Assembly (NCBI GenBank): GCA_017450485.1
Contig: JAFSTN010000022.1
Span: forward strand, 1-55,146
Origin: Lachnospiraceae bacterium
GTDB lineage: Bacteria > Bacillota > Clostridia > Lachnospirales > Lachnospiraceae
Reading direction: 5' to 3'
DNA length: 55,146 nt
How positions within the stretch are numbered: the first letter of the stretch is position 1; each line of letters begins with the position of its first letter. The position numbers and the translations under genes are program-made. The notes beneath the pieces were generated by a model. It was given only the letters and a program-made list of their open reading frames with translations. It was not told where the DNA came from and did not search any database. Positions 9,394 through 17,925 of the stretch are shown here, piece after piece.

Positions 9394-10091
9394 CTGCGTA
9401 CCTCGAATTTATAACCGATGCCCCAGATCGTGGTTATCTTCCAGTCTTCGTGGTCACCGAGTTTCTCACGCAGTCTCTTGATGTGTACGTCGACGGTACG
9501 CGTATCACCGATATACTCATAGCCCCAGATCTGATCCAGGAGCTGCTCTCTGGAGAATACGTGGTTGGGTGATGCGGCGAGGAAGTAGAGGAGCTCGAGT
9601 TCCTTCGGAGGCATGTCGATGCTTTCTCCGCGATAGATGACGGAGTAGTCGGTACGGTTGACCTTGAGATCGGGATACTCGACACATTCGGCATCATCGG
9701 CCTTGGTTTCCGCAGGGGTGTACCTGAATCTCCTGAGCACTGCCTTGACTCTGGCCACAAGCTCCTTGGAGTCAAAAGGCTTCTCTATATAATCATCGGC
9801 GCCGAGCTCGAGACCGAGGACCTTGTCGAATACCTCGCCCTTCGCACTCAGCATGATGATGGGCAGATTCATGTGGTTGCGGACTTCCCTGCACACCTGA
9901 TATCCGTCCATACCGGGAAGCATGATATCGAGGAGCATCAGGTCAGGTTCGAAGGTGTCGATCGCACTCAGCGCACTTTCTCCGTCATGCACCATCATGG
10001 TCTCGAAACACTCCTTGGTCATATACAGCGATATGAGCTCTGCGATATTCTCGTCATCATCAACTATAAGAATCTTCTGCTTGGCAGCCAT
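9390..10091 (-). CDS. OmpR/PhoB-family response regulator
   Basis: A 233-residue DNA-binding response regulator. The receiver has DDDEN near residue 11, phosphoacceptor in LMLLDIMLPGMDGY, and KPFDSKELVARVKAVLRR closing the domain. It is followed by an OmpR-type winged helix (PPKELELLYFLAASPNHVFSR and TRTVDVHIKRLREKLG). It is cotranscribed with the kinase that follows and lies 36 bases downstream of mutS2 on the same strand, with GAGAGG before the ATG. It may be read from the mutS2 transcript as well as any promoter in that short gap. Confidence 0.93.
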   Translation of the reverse strand: MAAKQKILIVDDDENIAELISLYMTKECFETMMVHDGESALSAIDTFEPDLMLLDIMLPGMDGYQVCREVRNHMNLPIIMLSAKGEVFDKVLGLELGADDYIEKPFDSKELVARVKAVLRRFRYTPAETKADDAECVEYPDLKVNRTDYSVIYRGESIDMPPKELELLYFLAASPNHVFSREQLLDQIWGYEYIGDTRTVDVHIKRLREKLGDHEDWKITTIWGIGYKFEVRR

Positions 10092-10127
10092 GTGATCTAC
10101 CTCTCTGTGGATTAATGTTTGCTCCGG

Positions 10128-12524
10128 TCACTTGAACTCGGCGATAGTGACTCCGGCATCGCCTTCACCGTATTCACCGAGACGGAAGTTCGCGATGTAT
10201 TTTGTCTTTTTCAGGTGGGCCGATACAGCATTCCTGAGTGCTCCCGTACCCTTGCCGTGTACTATGCGCACGCTGGGCAGGTGAGCGAGATAAGCATCAT
10301 CGAGATACTTATCCAGCGCATACAGAGCCTCGTCTACGGTCATCCCCAGCAGATTGATCTCTGTGGAAATATGCTGCGTCTTGCTGATGCGGTTAGAGCC
10401 TCCGGAGGTCTGTGTCTTTCGTCCGGATCCCGATGATCTGAAGCCCGGTCCCGTGATGTCGGCCTCATCGATCAGCTCTATATCGTCTGTCTTGACCTGT
10501 GATTTAATGATACCACATTGTACCCAGAGTTTGCCTGATTTATCGGGCAGGGCGGATACCGTACCCTTTAGCCCCATCGATATGACACGGACGCTGTCTC
10601 CGAGGCGAAGCTTGGCGATATCGACCCTTTTGCGGTCAGTATCGGCCGGTTTCTTCCGTGACATCTTCGATATCGAATCATCGTTGGCATTGATCTTTTC
10701 GCGGACTTCGGTACGGGCTTTCTCCAGTTCGCTCATGGATATGCCGGGACCGGCTTCCCTGAATATGCGTATCGTGCGGTCTGCTTCATCCTTTGCTTCC
10801 TGCAGGATGCGTCTGGCTTCCTCGCGTGCCTCGATAAGCATCTTGTCGCGGGCACTGTCGAGCTTCTCCTGTGTGCTGTCGAGTTTCTCCTGATCGTATC
10901 TAATTCGTTCCTCACTCTCGGCCAGCTCCAGCTCTTTACGCTCCATATTCAGACGGCGTACATCCAGGTCAGCCATCAGTTCTTCGAAATGTTCCTGATC
11001 CTCGCTCATATGGAGATGGGCTGATTCTATGATCTCATGCGAGAGACCGAGTCTCTCGGATATCGCGAAAGCATTGCTTCGTCCGGGGATGCCCACGAGT
11101 AGTCTGTACGTCGGGCACAGTCTCTCCACGTCGAATTCACAGCTGGCGTTCTCGACACCGGGAGTGGTGAGCGCGTAGACCTTCAGCTCACTGTAGTGAG
11201 TGGTGGCCATGGAACGTATGCCGCGCGCATGCAGGCTGTCGAGTATGGCTGTGGCGAGTGCGGCACCCTCGGTCGGATCCGTGCCCGCCCCCAGCTCGTC
11301 AAAGAGACAGAGGCTCTGCTCGTCCGCGCTCTTCAGGATATCCACGATATTGGTCATGTGGGAGCTGAATGTTGAGAGTGACTGCTCGATGCTCTGCTCA
11401 TCACCGATGTCGGCATATACTTCCTTAAATACAGACAGCTCCGACCTGTCAGCTGCGGGGATGAAAAGCCCCGCCTGTCCCATCAGCGTGAGCAGTCCGA
11501 CGGTCTTGAGTGAGACTGTCTTACCGCCTGTGTTCGGACCGGTCACTATGAGCATATCGAAATCATCGCCCAGTTCTACATCGATCGGAACTACCTTATC
11601 GGGATCGATGAGAGGATGCCGGGCTTTGATCAGACGAATGATGCGGTCATCATTGTATCTGGGACGGACTGCACGCATATCCAGGGCGAGCTTCGCTTTA
11701 GCAAAAATGAAATCGAGCTTCGTCATATGCTTGCAGTTGACCGAGATGTCTTCGGCATGTTCTCCGATCTGTGCCGACAGCTCTGCGAGAATGCGCTCTA
11801 TCTCCCTCGTCTCCTCGATGGCGAGTGTCTTGAGCCTGTTATTGAGTTCGACGACCGCAGCAGGTTCTATGAAAAATGTCGAGCCCGTGGAGGACTGATC
11901 ATGCACCATGCCCGGGACCTGATTCTTATATTCGGACTTTACCGGTATGCAATAGCGGTCGCCTCTCATCGTGATAACGGGATCCTGAAGATATGAACGC
12001 GCGGAACCGTTGATCATGGAGTTCAGCTGGGTGTGGATCCTGTCACCCGTGGTTTTGATCTGTCGCCTGATGGAGTTGAGTTCTGGTGAGGCGTGGTCGG
12101 ATATCTCCTCCTCGGAGAGGATCACGCGTCGTATCTCTTCTGAGATCCGCGGGAGAGGAGTGAGCTCTTCGAAGAGGCTCGCAAGCACATCTGCGGGCTT
12201 ATCCTTAGCGTAGTCGCGCACTCTGGCCACATTTTCAAGGAAGGATGCGATATGCAATAATTCGGGGATCGTCAAGGTCCGTCCGACGGACAGGCTCTTC
12301 AAGGCTGCGCCGAAATCGCGGTTTGATCCGAATGAGATCGATCCGTTCTTGAGTATGCGCTCAACTCCGGCTTCGGTTTCATCCAGACTGCGGACTATCC
12401 AGTCACGTTTCGATGAGGGACGCAGACCCTCGCACATATGTCTGCCGGGCTCGGATTCGGCGGATGCAACGAGAGCCTCTGTGATCCTGTTAAATTCCAG
12501 TATTTTCAGTGCTTTCGGATTCAT
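10128..12524 (-). CDS. mutS2: MutS2 ATPase/endonuclease with Smr domain
   Basis: A 798-residue MutS2. Residues 1-290 are the core/lever region, followed by the MutS-type ATPase with Walker A GPNTGGKTVSLKTVG near 335 and the Walker B region LFDELGAGTDPTEGAAL. A long coiled coil (about 510-620) comes next, then a C-terminal Smr domain ending in VRIVHGKGTGALRNAV. MutS2 acts on branched DNA and, in Bacillus, on collided ribosomes. The start is fixed by the conserved N-terminus (MNPKALKILEFNRI). No Shine-Dalgarno sequence precedes it, and a promoter reading TTGTAA-17-TATATT would start the transcript at or next to the ATG. Confidence 0.95.
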   Translation of the reverse strand: MNPKALKILEFNRITEALVASAESEPGRHMCEGLRPSSKRDWIVRSLDETEAGVERILKNGSISFGSNRDFGAALKSLSVGRTLTIPELLHIASFLENVARVRDYAKDKPADVLASLFEELTPLPRISEEIRRVILSEEEISDHASPELNSIRRQIKTTGDRIHTQLNSMINGSARSYLQDPVITMRGDRYCIPVKSEYKNQVPGMVHDQSSTGSTFFIEPAAVVELNNRLKTLAIEETREIERILAELSAQIGEHAEDISVNCKHMTKLDFIFAKAKLALDMRAVRPRYNDDRIIRLIKARHPLIDPDKVVPIDVELGDDFDMLIVTGPNTGGKTVSLKTVGLLTLMGQAGLFIPAADRSELSVFKEVYADIGDEQSIEQSLSTFSSHMTNIVDILKSADEQSLCLFDELGAGTDPTEGAALATAILDSLHARGIRSMATTHYSELKVYALTTPGVENASCEFDVERLCPTYRLLVGIPGRSNAFAISERLGLSHEIIESAHLHMSEDQEHFEELMADLDVRRLNMERKELELAESEERIRYDQEKLDSTQEKLDSARDKMLIEAREEARRILQEAKDEADRTIRIFREAGPGISMSELEKARTEVREKINANDDSISKMSRKKPADTDRKRVDIAKLRLGDSVRVISMGLKGTVSALPDKSGKLWVQCGIIKSQVKTDDIELIDEADITGPGFRSSGSGRKTQTSGGSNRISKTQHISTEINLLGMTVDEALYALDKYLDDAYLAHLPSVRIVHGKGTGALRNAVSAHLKKTKYIANFRLGEYGEGDAGVTIAEFK

Positions 12525-12530
12525 AGAATT

Positions 12531-12559
12531 AATATAACAAAGTTGCGTTTCCTTTACAA
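12531..12559 (-). promoter_or_regulatory. predicted promoter of mutS2, possibly leaderless
   Basis: On the reverse strand the -35 hexamer TTGTAA (12559-12554) and -10 hexamer TATATT (12536-12531) are separated by 17 bases. Transcription would begin about 6-7 bases further on, at the mutS2 start codon (12524). No ribosome site exists between. The hexamer quality is moderate to good. The -35 overlaps the -35 of the divergent promoter on the other strand. Confidence 0.5.
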
Positions 12560-12582
12560 TATAAGGGGATTATGGGTATAAT
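12553..12582 (+). promoter_or_regulatory. predicted promoter of HtrA-like gene, possibly leaderless
   Basis: TTTACA (12553-12558) and TATAAT (12577-12582) are separated by 18 bases, close to the sigma-A consensus. The predicted start site falls near 12589, immediately before the ATG at 12590. If the alternative ATG at 12572 is used instead, this -10 element would lie inside the gene and another promoter would be needed. Confidence 0.5.
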
Positions 12583-12589
12583 CCATTTT

Positions 12590-14032
12590 ATGAGCGAAGA
12601 AAAAGAACTAAAGGAAAAGACACAGAAGCAGGCCCCGGCATCGGATCCGAGCCCGGCGCAGGCAAGCTTTGATCCCTCCCCCAACACTGAGTTCGTCAGG
12701 GAGAAGATCAAGCAGAAGCCCATAAACAGAAGGAAGCTGCTCAGGCGAACGGTTTTCACGATATTCGCGGCAGCTCTGTTCGGCGTGGTGGCTTGTGTAA
12801 CATTCCTGATCCTGGAGCCCTTTATATCGGAGCGGCTCAACGCGAATCACGCAGAGGACAAGCCTCAGGTCTCCGTCGTGGAACTCAGTGAGACCTCTGA
12901 GGATGTAGCTGATGAGATGCTTCCCGAAGATATGTATGCCACAGACACGGAGATGATATCCGAGGCACTGCAGGGCAATGTATCCGAGGTTAATCAGAAC
13001 ATCCGGAATATCGAGCAGATGATCAATGCGATCGAGTTCGGCCTCGATGATTACCAGAAGCTGTACTCGGAGCTGCGGACGCTCGCGGAGAGTGTATCCA
13101 ACTCTCTCGTCACCGTCACCGGTGTTACAGAGGAGACTGACCTGCTCAATAATCCGTACGAGAACAGCGCACAGGTATCCGGTGTCATCGTCGCCGATAA
13201 CGGCCCGTCACTTCTCGTCCTGGCAAAAGACTCCGGACTTACGGAAGCTGATGAGATACATGTGCTTTTTGCGGACGGGGCAGACGCGGAATGTACCGTG
13301 ATGGGACGCGATGAGGCTACACAGCTGCTGGTACTGGGAGTCAGTAAGTCAGGACTGTCGCCGGATACCCTGGAGCTGGCGGTTCCGGCTTCACTCGGTA
13401 CATCGAGATCGACCACGCTTAAAGGTACTCCGGTGATAGCTCTCGGATCGCCTGTCGGAATCTCGGATTCCTTTGCATACGGAATGGTTACATCCGGAAC
13501 CCAGCAGTTATACATGACGGATTCGGATTATACGCTGATCACCACGGATATACTCGGTACCGAAAGCTCCAGCGGTGTGCTGGTAAGTCTCCGTGGAAAT
13601 GTCATCGGTATCATAGACAACAGCTATGAGTCCGGGGCTGCGCAGAATGTACTTAACGCCGTGGGCATCACCGAGCTCAAGCCTCTGATCGAGAAGCTGT
13701 CCAACGGCGAGGAGAAGGCATACTTCGGTGTGCAGGGCATGGATATAAACTATGCCATGAGATCGGAATACAATCTGCCCGACGGCATCTACCTGAGATA
13801 CATAGAGATCGATTCACCGGCCATGAGTGCAGGCCTCCAGAACGGAGATATACTCGTGGCAGTGAACGGGGACGAGCTCAATACATATCATGATTTCATA
13901 CTCTGGCTGTTCGACGCAGAACCGGGCACGACGGTCAACCTGACCATTATGCGGCACTCCGTGGACTACTATGTGACAGCCGAGATAGAAGCGGTGCTGG
14001 GAGCTGTGTCATACACGGAACACGCGGAATAG
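12590..14032 (+). CDS. HtrA/DegP-like membrane protein with PDZ domain, catalytic residues lost
   Basis: A 480-residue protein. It has a polar N-terminus, one membrane helix (about 54-75), a coiled linker, a trypsin-like domain (about 170-345) and a PDZ domain (about 375-475, with GLQNGDILVAVNGDEL). The layout and flanking motifs (PVIALGSPVGISDSFAYGMV, GNVIGII) match HtrA. The catalytic positions do not: where HtrA has TNNHVV this has LVLAKDS, where it has TDLAVL this has TQLLVL (Gln245), and the serine region reads ESSSGVL instead of GNSGGPL. It is probably a non-proteolytic PDZ scaffold. A start at 12572 is possible (AAGGGG only 3 bases before it); 12590 fits the promoter better. Confidence 0.8.
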   Translation: MSEEKELKEKTQKQAPASDPSPAQASFDPSPNTEFVREKIKQKPINRRKLLRRTVFTIFAAALFGVVACVTFLILEPFISERLNANHAEDKPQVSVVELSETSEDVADEMLPEDMYATDTEMISEALQGNVSEVNQNIRNIEQMINAIEFGLDDYQKLYSELRTLAESVSNSLVTVTGVTEETDLLNNPYENSAQVSGVIVADNGPSLLVLAKDSGLTEADEIHVLFADGADAECTVMGRDEATQLLVLGVSKSGLSPDTLELAVPASLGTSRSTTLKGTPVIALGSPVGISDSFAYGMVTSGTQQLYMTDSDYTLITTDILGTESSSGVLVSLRGNVIGIIDNSYESGAAQNVLNAVGITELKPLIEKLSNGEEKAYFGVQGMDINYAMRSEYNLPDGIYLRYIEIDSPAMSAGLQNGDILVAVNGDELNTYHDFILWLFDAEPGTTVNLTIMRHSVDYYVTAEIEAVLGAVSYTEHAE

Positions 14033-14053
14033 AGCGTATAAAAAGGGGACAAG

Positions 14054-14992
14054 ATGAAGTATATTAAGGATTACAAGGACGGCGACAGGATATCGGATAT
14101 ATATCTGTGCAAGAGCAAGCACTCTGCCCTGACCAGAAACGGCAAGGCATACGATAACGTATCTCTTCTGGATAAAACAGGCACCATAGATGCGAAGGTG
14201 TGGGAGCCGAATTCCGCCGGCATAGAGGACTACGATACACTTGATTATATAGAGGTGGTCGGGGATGTGACCACATTCAACGGAGCATTGCAGGTGAATA
14301 TCAAGCGCATACGCAAGTGTGCGGAAGGTGAGTATGATCCCGCAGACTATATGCCCTCTACTCCGTTCAGCGTGGATGAAATGTGGACCGAACTGACAGA
14401 GCTGATCGCATCGGTTGAGGAACCTCATCTGCAGGAGCTGCTGAACCATTTCTTCGGAGATGAGGCTTTTGCAAAAGTGTTCAGAAACTCTTCCGCGGCC
14501 AAATCCATCCATCACAGCTTCGTGGGTGGTCTGCTTCAGCATACGCTCGGTGTGGCGAGGATATGCGACTTCCTCGCTTCCAAATACTATCGTATCAACA
14601 GAGATCTGCTGATAACTGCGGCTATCTGTCATGACATCGGCAAGGTGCGCGAGATTAGTGCTTACCCACAGAACGATTACACCGATGCCGGACAGTATCT
14701 CGGTCATATCGTGATCGGTGTGGAGATGATCGGCGAGGCGATCAGGTCGATAGACGGCTTTCCCGTGGCACTTGAGCAGGAGCTTAAGCACTGTATCCTT
14801 TCTCATCACGGAGAGTACGAGTTCGGTTCACCGAAGAAGCCGGCGATCATTGAGGCTGTGGCACTCAACTATGCTGACAATACCGATGCGAAGCTGGAAG
14901 CTTTCACAGAGATACTTGAGAACAGTAACGAGAGCGGCTGGATGGGATTCAACCGGATATTTGATTCGAATATACACAGAACCGAAGTATAG
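14054..14992 (+). CDS. YhaM-like 3'-5' exoribonuclease (OB fold plus HD domain)
   Basis: A 312-residue protein. It has an N-terminal OB-fold nucleic-acid-binding domain (DNVSLLDKTGTIDAKVWEPN) and a C-terminal HD hydrolase domain. HHSFVGGLLQHTLGVARICD lies near residue 154, and the HD pair is in ITAAICHDIGKVREI near 198, with ILSHHGEYEFGSPKKP later. This is the arrangement of Bacillus YhaM, a Mn-dependent 3'-5' exonuclease on RNA and single-stranded DNA. It has AAAGGGG upstream and starts 21 bases after the HtrA-like gene, so the two are likely cotranscribed. Confidence 0.88.
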   Translation: MKYIKDYKDGDRISDIYLCKSKHSALTRNGKAYDNVSLLDKTGTIDAKVWEPNSAGIEDYDTLDYIEVVGDVTTFNGALQVNIKRIRKCAEGEYDPADYMPSTPFSVDEMWTELTELIASVEEPHLQELLNHFFGDEAFAKVFRNSSAAKSIHHSFVGGLLQHTLGVARICDFLASKYYRINRDLLITAAICHDIGKVREISAYPQNDYTDAGQYLGHIVIGVEMIGEAIRSIDGFPVALEQELKHCILSHHGEYEFGSPKKPAIIEAVALNYADNTDAKLEAFTEILENSNESGWMGFNRIFDSNIHRTEV

Positions 14993-15020
14993 CTGTACGA
15001 AGCCCGATGCGGCGCGAATT

Positions 15021-16502
15021 ATGATCCATAAGAAAAACGAAGAATATGACATAAAGATAACCGACATAGGTACAGAAGGCGAGGGTATAGGACATCTGGA
15101 TGATGGCTATACCCTTTTTGTACAGGGTGCACTCCCGGGGGATACCGTACGTGTCCACATTATTAAAGCACAGAAAAAATACGGTATCGCGAAGCCGGTC
15201 GCTGTTATTGAACCTTCACCCGATCGTATCACTCCGGTGTGTCCGCACGCGGACAGATGTGGAGGGTGCCAGATATCGGCACTCTCGTATGAGGCGCAGC
15301 TGCGGTATAAGGAGCGAAAAGTTCGTGAATTGCTCGTAAGAGTCGGGGGCTTCCCGGAGAGCAAGGTTGACAGTGCATTTGAGGGAATCATCGGATACTA
15401 TGACGAAGAACCGAAGAGATACAGTCTTCGCGAATGCTCCGGAAACGCCGCATCGGACACCCGTCCCCCGGTACGCTTCAGAAACAAGGCACAGTATCCT
15501 GTCGGGACATCTGCGGATGGCCATATAGTCACCGGGTTTTATGCTCCTCATTCGCACCGCATTACCCCATGTACGGACTGCCTGATAGGCGCTTCGACTG
15601 ATGCACCCATCCTGGAGGCAGTCAGAGGGTTCATGGATGAATACGGCGTGACTGCATATGATGAAATGAACGGCCGGGGACTGATCAGACATATACTCAT
15701 CCGCACCGGATATGAGACCGGTGAGATACAGGTATGCCTTGTGATAAACGGTGAAGAGATTCCGCACTCGGACATATTATCGGCGCGGATCTGCGAGTCG
15801 GCTTGCGTAGTTGATACACAAAGGCGTGTAGTCAGCATCTGCACCAGCACCAATATCGATGACACGAATGTGATCCTGGGCGACAACTACAAAGTCATAT
15901 TCGGCCGGGGATATATTACGGATAAGATCGGAGACTTAAGCTTCCGCATTTCGCCGTTGTCGTTTTATCAGGTCAATCCCGTGCAGACTCGCAAACTGTA
16001 CGGAAAGGCCCTGGAATATGCCGGACTCTCCGGCCGGGAGACAGTATGGGATCTATACTGCGGTATAGGAACGATATCTCTTTTTCTAGCGCAGGCAGCA
16101 GGCAGAGTATACGGCATAGAAGTCGTTCCTCAGGCTATCGATGACGCCCGTGGTAATGCCCGGATCAACGGAATCGATAATGCCGAGTTCATGACAGGGA
16201 AGGCGGAGGAAATCCTGCCTGAATTCTATGACTCTCATTCAGGCGATCCCAATAGCGCCACAACACCAGATGTCATCGTGGTCGATCCGCCCCGCAAGGG
16301 ATGTGACACCGCATGTCTGGAGACGATGTTAAAGATGAATCCCGGACGCATCGTCTATGTCAGCTGCGATCCTGCCACACTTGCACGCGATCTGAAAATT
16401 CTGTGTTCGGACGGTTCATACGAGCTGACCCGCATCTCCTGCACCGACATGTTCTCAAACTCCGTCCATGTTGAGACTATAGTTTCGCTTTCACGGGTTT
16501 AA
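15021..16502 (+). CDS. rlmD: 23S rRNA (uracil-5-)-methyltransferase RlmD/RumA family
   Basis: A 493-residue SAM-dependent RNA methyltransferase. It has a TRAM domain (DIKITDIGTEGEGIGHLDDG), an iron-sulfur cluster motif (CPHADRCGGC with a later CTDC), a Rossmann methyltransferase part (VWDLYCGIGTISLFLA) and the catalytic cysteine in VSCDPATLARDLK. Two stretches are absent from usual family members: about 20 residues after YYDEEP and about 12 after EFYDSH, both rich in small polar residues. No good ribosome site precedes the ATG, which lies 29 bases after the YhaM-like stop, so translation may be coupled. Its 3' end holds the 12-bp repeat that bounds the following insertion. Confidence 0.92.
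   Translation: MIHKKNEEYDIKITDIGTEGEGIGHLDDGYTLFVQGALPGDTVRVHIIKAQKKYGIAKPVAVIEPSPDRITPVCPHADRCGGCQISALSYEAQLRYKERKVRELLVRVGGFPESKVDSAFEGIIGYYDEEPKRYSLRECSGNAASDTRPPVRFRNKAQYPVGTSADGHIVTGFYAPHSHRITPCTDCLIGASTDAPILEAVRGFMDEYGVTAYDEMNGRGLIRHILIRTGYETGEIQVCLVINGEEIPHSDILSARICESACVVDTQRRVVSICTSTNIDDTNVILGDNYKVIFGRGYITDKIGDLSFRISPLSFYQVNPVQTRKLYGKALEYAGLSGRETVWDLYCGIGTISLFLAQAAGRVYGIEVVPQAIDDARGNARINGIDNAEFMTGKAEEILPEFYDSHSGDPNSATTPDVIVVDPPRKGCDTACLETMLKMNPGRIVYVSCDPATLARDLKILCSDGSYELTRISCTDMFSNSVHVETIVSLSRV
16466..16477 (+). repeat. 12-bp direct repeat, left copy (candidate att site in rlmD)
   Basis: CCATGTTGAGAC lies in the last codons of rlmD (encoding His-Val-Glu-Thr). The same 12 bases recur at 18442-18453, where they are read in a second, fossil copy of the rlmD C-terminus. 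The 3' end of rum/rumA is a known integration site for conjugative elements in streptococci, so this pair may mark an old attL/attR. The repeat also coincides with conserved codons, which weakens the case. Confidence 0.45.
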
Positions 16503-16506
16503 AGAT

Positions 16507-16550
16507 AAAGTGCCTCGAAAAGGCTTGAAATCAAAGGGCTTCGGCACTTT
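16507..16550. repeat. 8-bp inverted repeat just after rlmD
   Basis: AAAGTGCC (16507-16514) pairs perfectly with GGCACTTT (16543-16550) around a 28-base loop, starting 4 bases after the rlmD stop. A small GCCT/AGGC stem could form inside the loop. There is no T-run after the right arm, so it is not a convincing intrinsic terminator. It sits at the left edge of the inserted AT-rich segment. The rest of the 187-base gap before the next gene shows no further recognisable signal. Confidence 0.35.
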
Positions 16551-16689
16551 GAGTTAAAGGCATGAAATGGCAAAATGGGGCATTAAGAGTATTACAGAAT
16601 CAGTCCACTGGGAATAGTGTAAAAAGGTTGAGAATACAGAATGGTTATTTGTTGTTTTTCATTTATTTACACAGCAAAGGAATGACAAT

Positions 16690-17886
16690 ATGAGTAAAGT
16701 AAAAACTGATAAAATTGGGATTGTATCTTCTCATGATTTAAGTCTCGATAATGATTATGTTAGATGGATTCATGAGTTAAAACAGCGTTTCCGCAATGCT
16801 CAGATAAAGGCTGCCGTCAAGGTGAATTCAGAACAGCTTCTTTTTAACTGGCAACTCGGGAGAGATCTGGTATCAAAGCGTGCAGAGGAAAAGTGGGGAA
16901 AAGGAGTTGTTGAGCAGGTCAGTCTGGATCTTCAGGCGGAATTCCCGAATGTAAAGGGATTTAGCACTTCGAATCTCTGGTATATGAAAAAATGGTACCA
17001 ATTTTATGAGCCGGTTTTGAAGAGTGAAAAACTCCAACAACTTGTTGGAGAAATTGTTGTTACAGAAAACACTAGGCTTGAGCAAATTGGGACAGCAGTT
17101 GAGGAACTCCAACAACCTGTTGGAGAAATAGGATTTCCGATGTCATTCAGTTATGTGCCATGGGGACATCATATTCTGATTATCACCAAATGTAAGGAGG
17201 TTGAGGAAGCTCTTTTCTATCTAAAACTTGTAGTAGACAAGGGATTGAGCAGAAATGCATTAGATGATTATATCAGGTCAGATTATTACAATGTCTCCGG
17301 AAAAGCACTTACAAATTTTCAGGAAAAACTACCTGTTACACAGGGAAAACTTGCGCAGGAACTATTGAAAAGCAATTATGACCTTGGATTTGTATGTTTA
17401 TCCGAGGAATATGATGAAAATGATCTGGAAGATGTGTTGGAACAGCGCATGACACGTTTTTTACTTGAACTTGGTGAGGGGTGGGCCTTTGTTGGAAGAC
17501 AGAAAGAAATCATCATTTCGGGGAAAACAAGAAAAATAGATTTACTATTCTATCATATTTACTTGCGATGTTATGTTGTACTGGAACTAAAGGTTAAACC
17601 ATTTGATCCTGAATTTGCAGGTAAACTGAACTTTTATGTGAATGCTGTAAATGAGTTTGTCAAAAGGGACAGTGACAATCCAACAATAGGTCTCTTGATC
17701 TGTAAGGATATGGATCGAACGGAGGTGCAGTTGGCATTTCAGGGAATAACCACTCCGATGGGTGTTGCCACATATGATAATGTTAAGATCAAAGAAATAC
17801 AGGAACATCTTCCTACAACCGAGCAGATACAGCAGCAGATAGCATTGGCAGAGGAAGAATATAAACTTAAGAAAGAAAAGAAATGA
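16690..17886 (+). CDS. DUF1016 (YhcG-type) PD-(D/E)XK nuclease-domain protein
   Basis: A 398-residue accessory protein. The N-terminal helical DUF1016 domain (about 20-130) contains the family hallmark LLFNWQLGRDLVSKRAEEKWG and the GFSTSNLWYMKKWYQFY block. The C-terminal DUF1016 nuclease domain begins near VPWGHHILIITKCK and has the active-site pattern in KIDLLFYHIYLRCYVVLELKV (Asp, then E-x-K). Such proteins are nuclease-like and often sit beside restriction systems or mobile DNA; their exact role is unsettled. Two near-identical 19-bp palindromes lie in frame around residues 115-145. AT-rich composition and position suggest horizontal acquisition. AAAGGA precedes the ATG. Confidence 0.88.
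   Translation: MSKVKTDKIGIVSSHDLSLDNDYVRWIHELKQRFRNAQIKAAVKVNSEQLLFNWQLGRDLVSKRAEEKWGKGVVEQVSLDLQAEFPNVKGFSTSNLWYMKKWYQFYEPVLKSEKLQQLVGEIVVTENTRLEQIGTAVEELQQPVGEIGFPMSFSYVPWGHHILIITKCKEVEEALFYLKLVVDKGLSRNALDDYIRSDYYNVSGKALTNFQEKLPVTQGKLAQELLKSNYDLGFVCLSEEYDENDLEDVLEQRMTRFLLELGEGWAFVGRQKEIIISGKTRKIDLLFYHIYLRCYVVLELKVKPFDPEFAGKLNFYVNAVNEFVKRDSDNPTIGLLICKDMDRTEVQLAFQGITTPMGVATYDNVKIKEIQEHLPTTEQIQQQIALAEEEYKLKKEKK
17032..17050. repeat. 19-bp perfect palindrome inside the DUF1016 gene, copy 1
   Basis: CTCCAACAA-C-TTGTTGGAG is a 9-bp inverted repeat around a single central base, encoding LQQLVGE in the gene's frame. A second copy with one change lies 75 bases (25 codons) downstream. Confidence 0.8.
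17107..17125. repeat. 19-bp palindrome inside the DUF1016 gene, copy 2
   Basis: CTCCAACAA-C-CTGTTGGAG differs from the upstream copy by one base and encodes LQQPVGE. The repeat unit falls just before the conserved VPWGHH block, in the variable linker between the two DUF1016 domains. Confidence 0.78.
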
Positions 17887-17925
17887 GCTAATCGAATCAT
17901 ATGCTTTGGTAAGGATATATAGACC

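Noticed and set aside
16507-16550. Intrinsic terminator after rlmD
   Set aside because: The arms pair but the loop is 28 bases and no T-run follows, so it was listed only as an inverted repeat.
17107-17125. The palindromes in the DUF1016 gene as insertion-sequence ends
   Set aside because: They are in frame, only 75 bases apart, with no transposase or target duplication between them.
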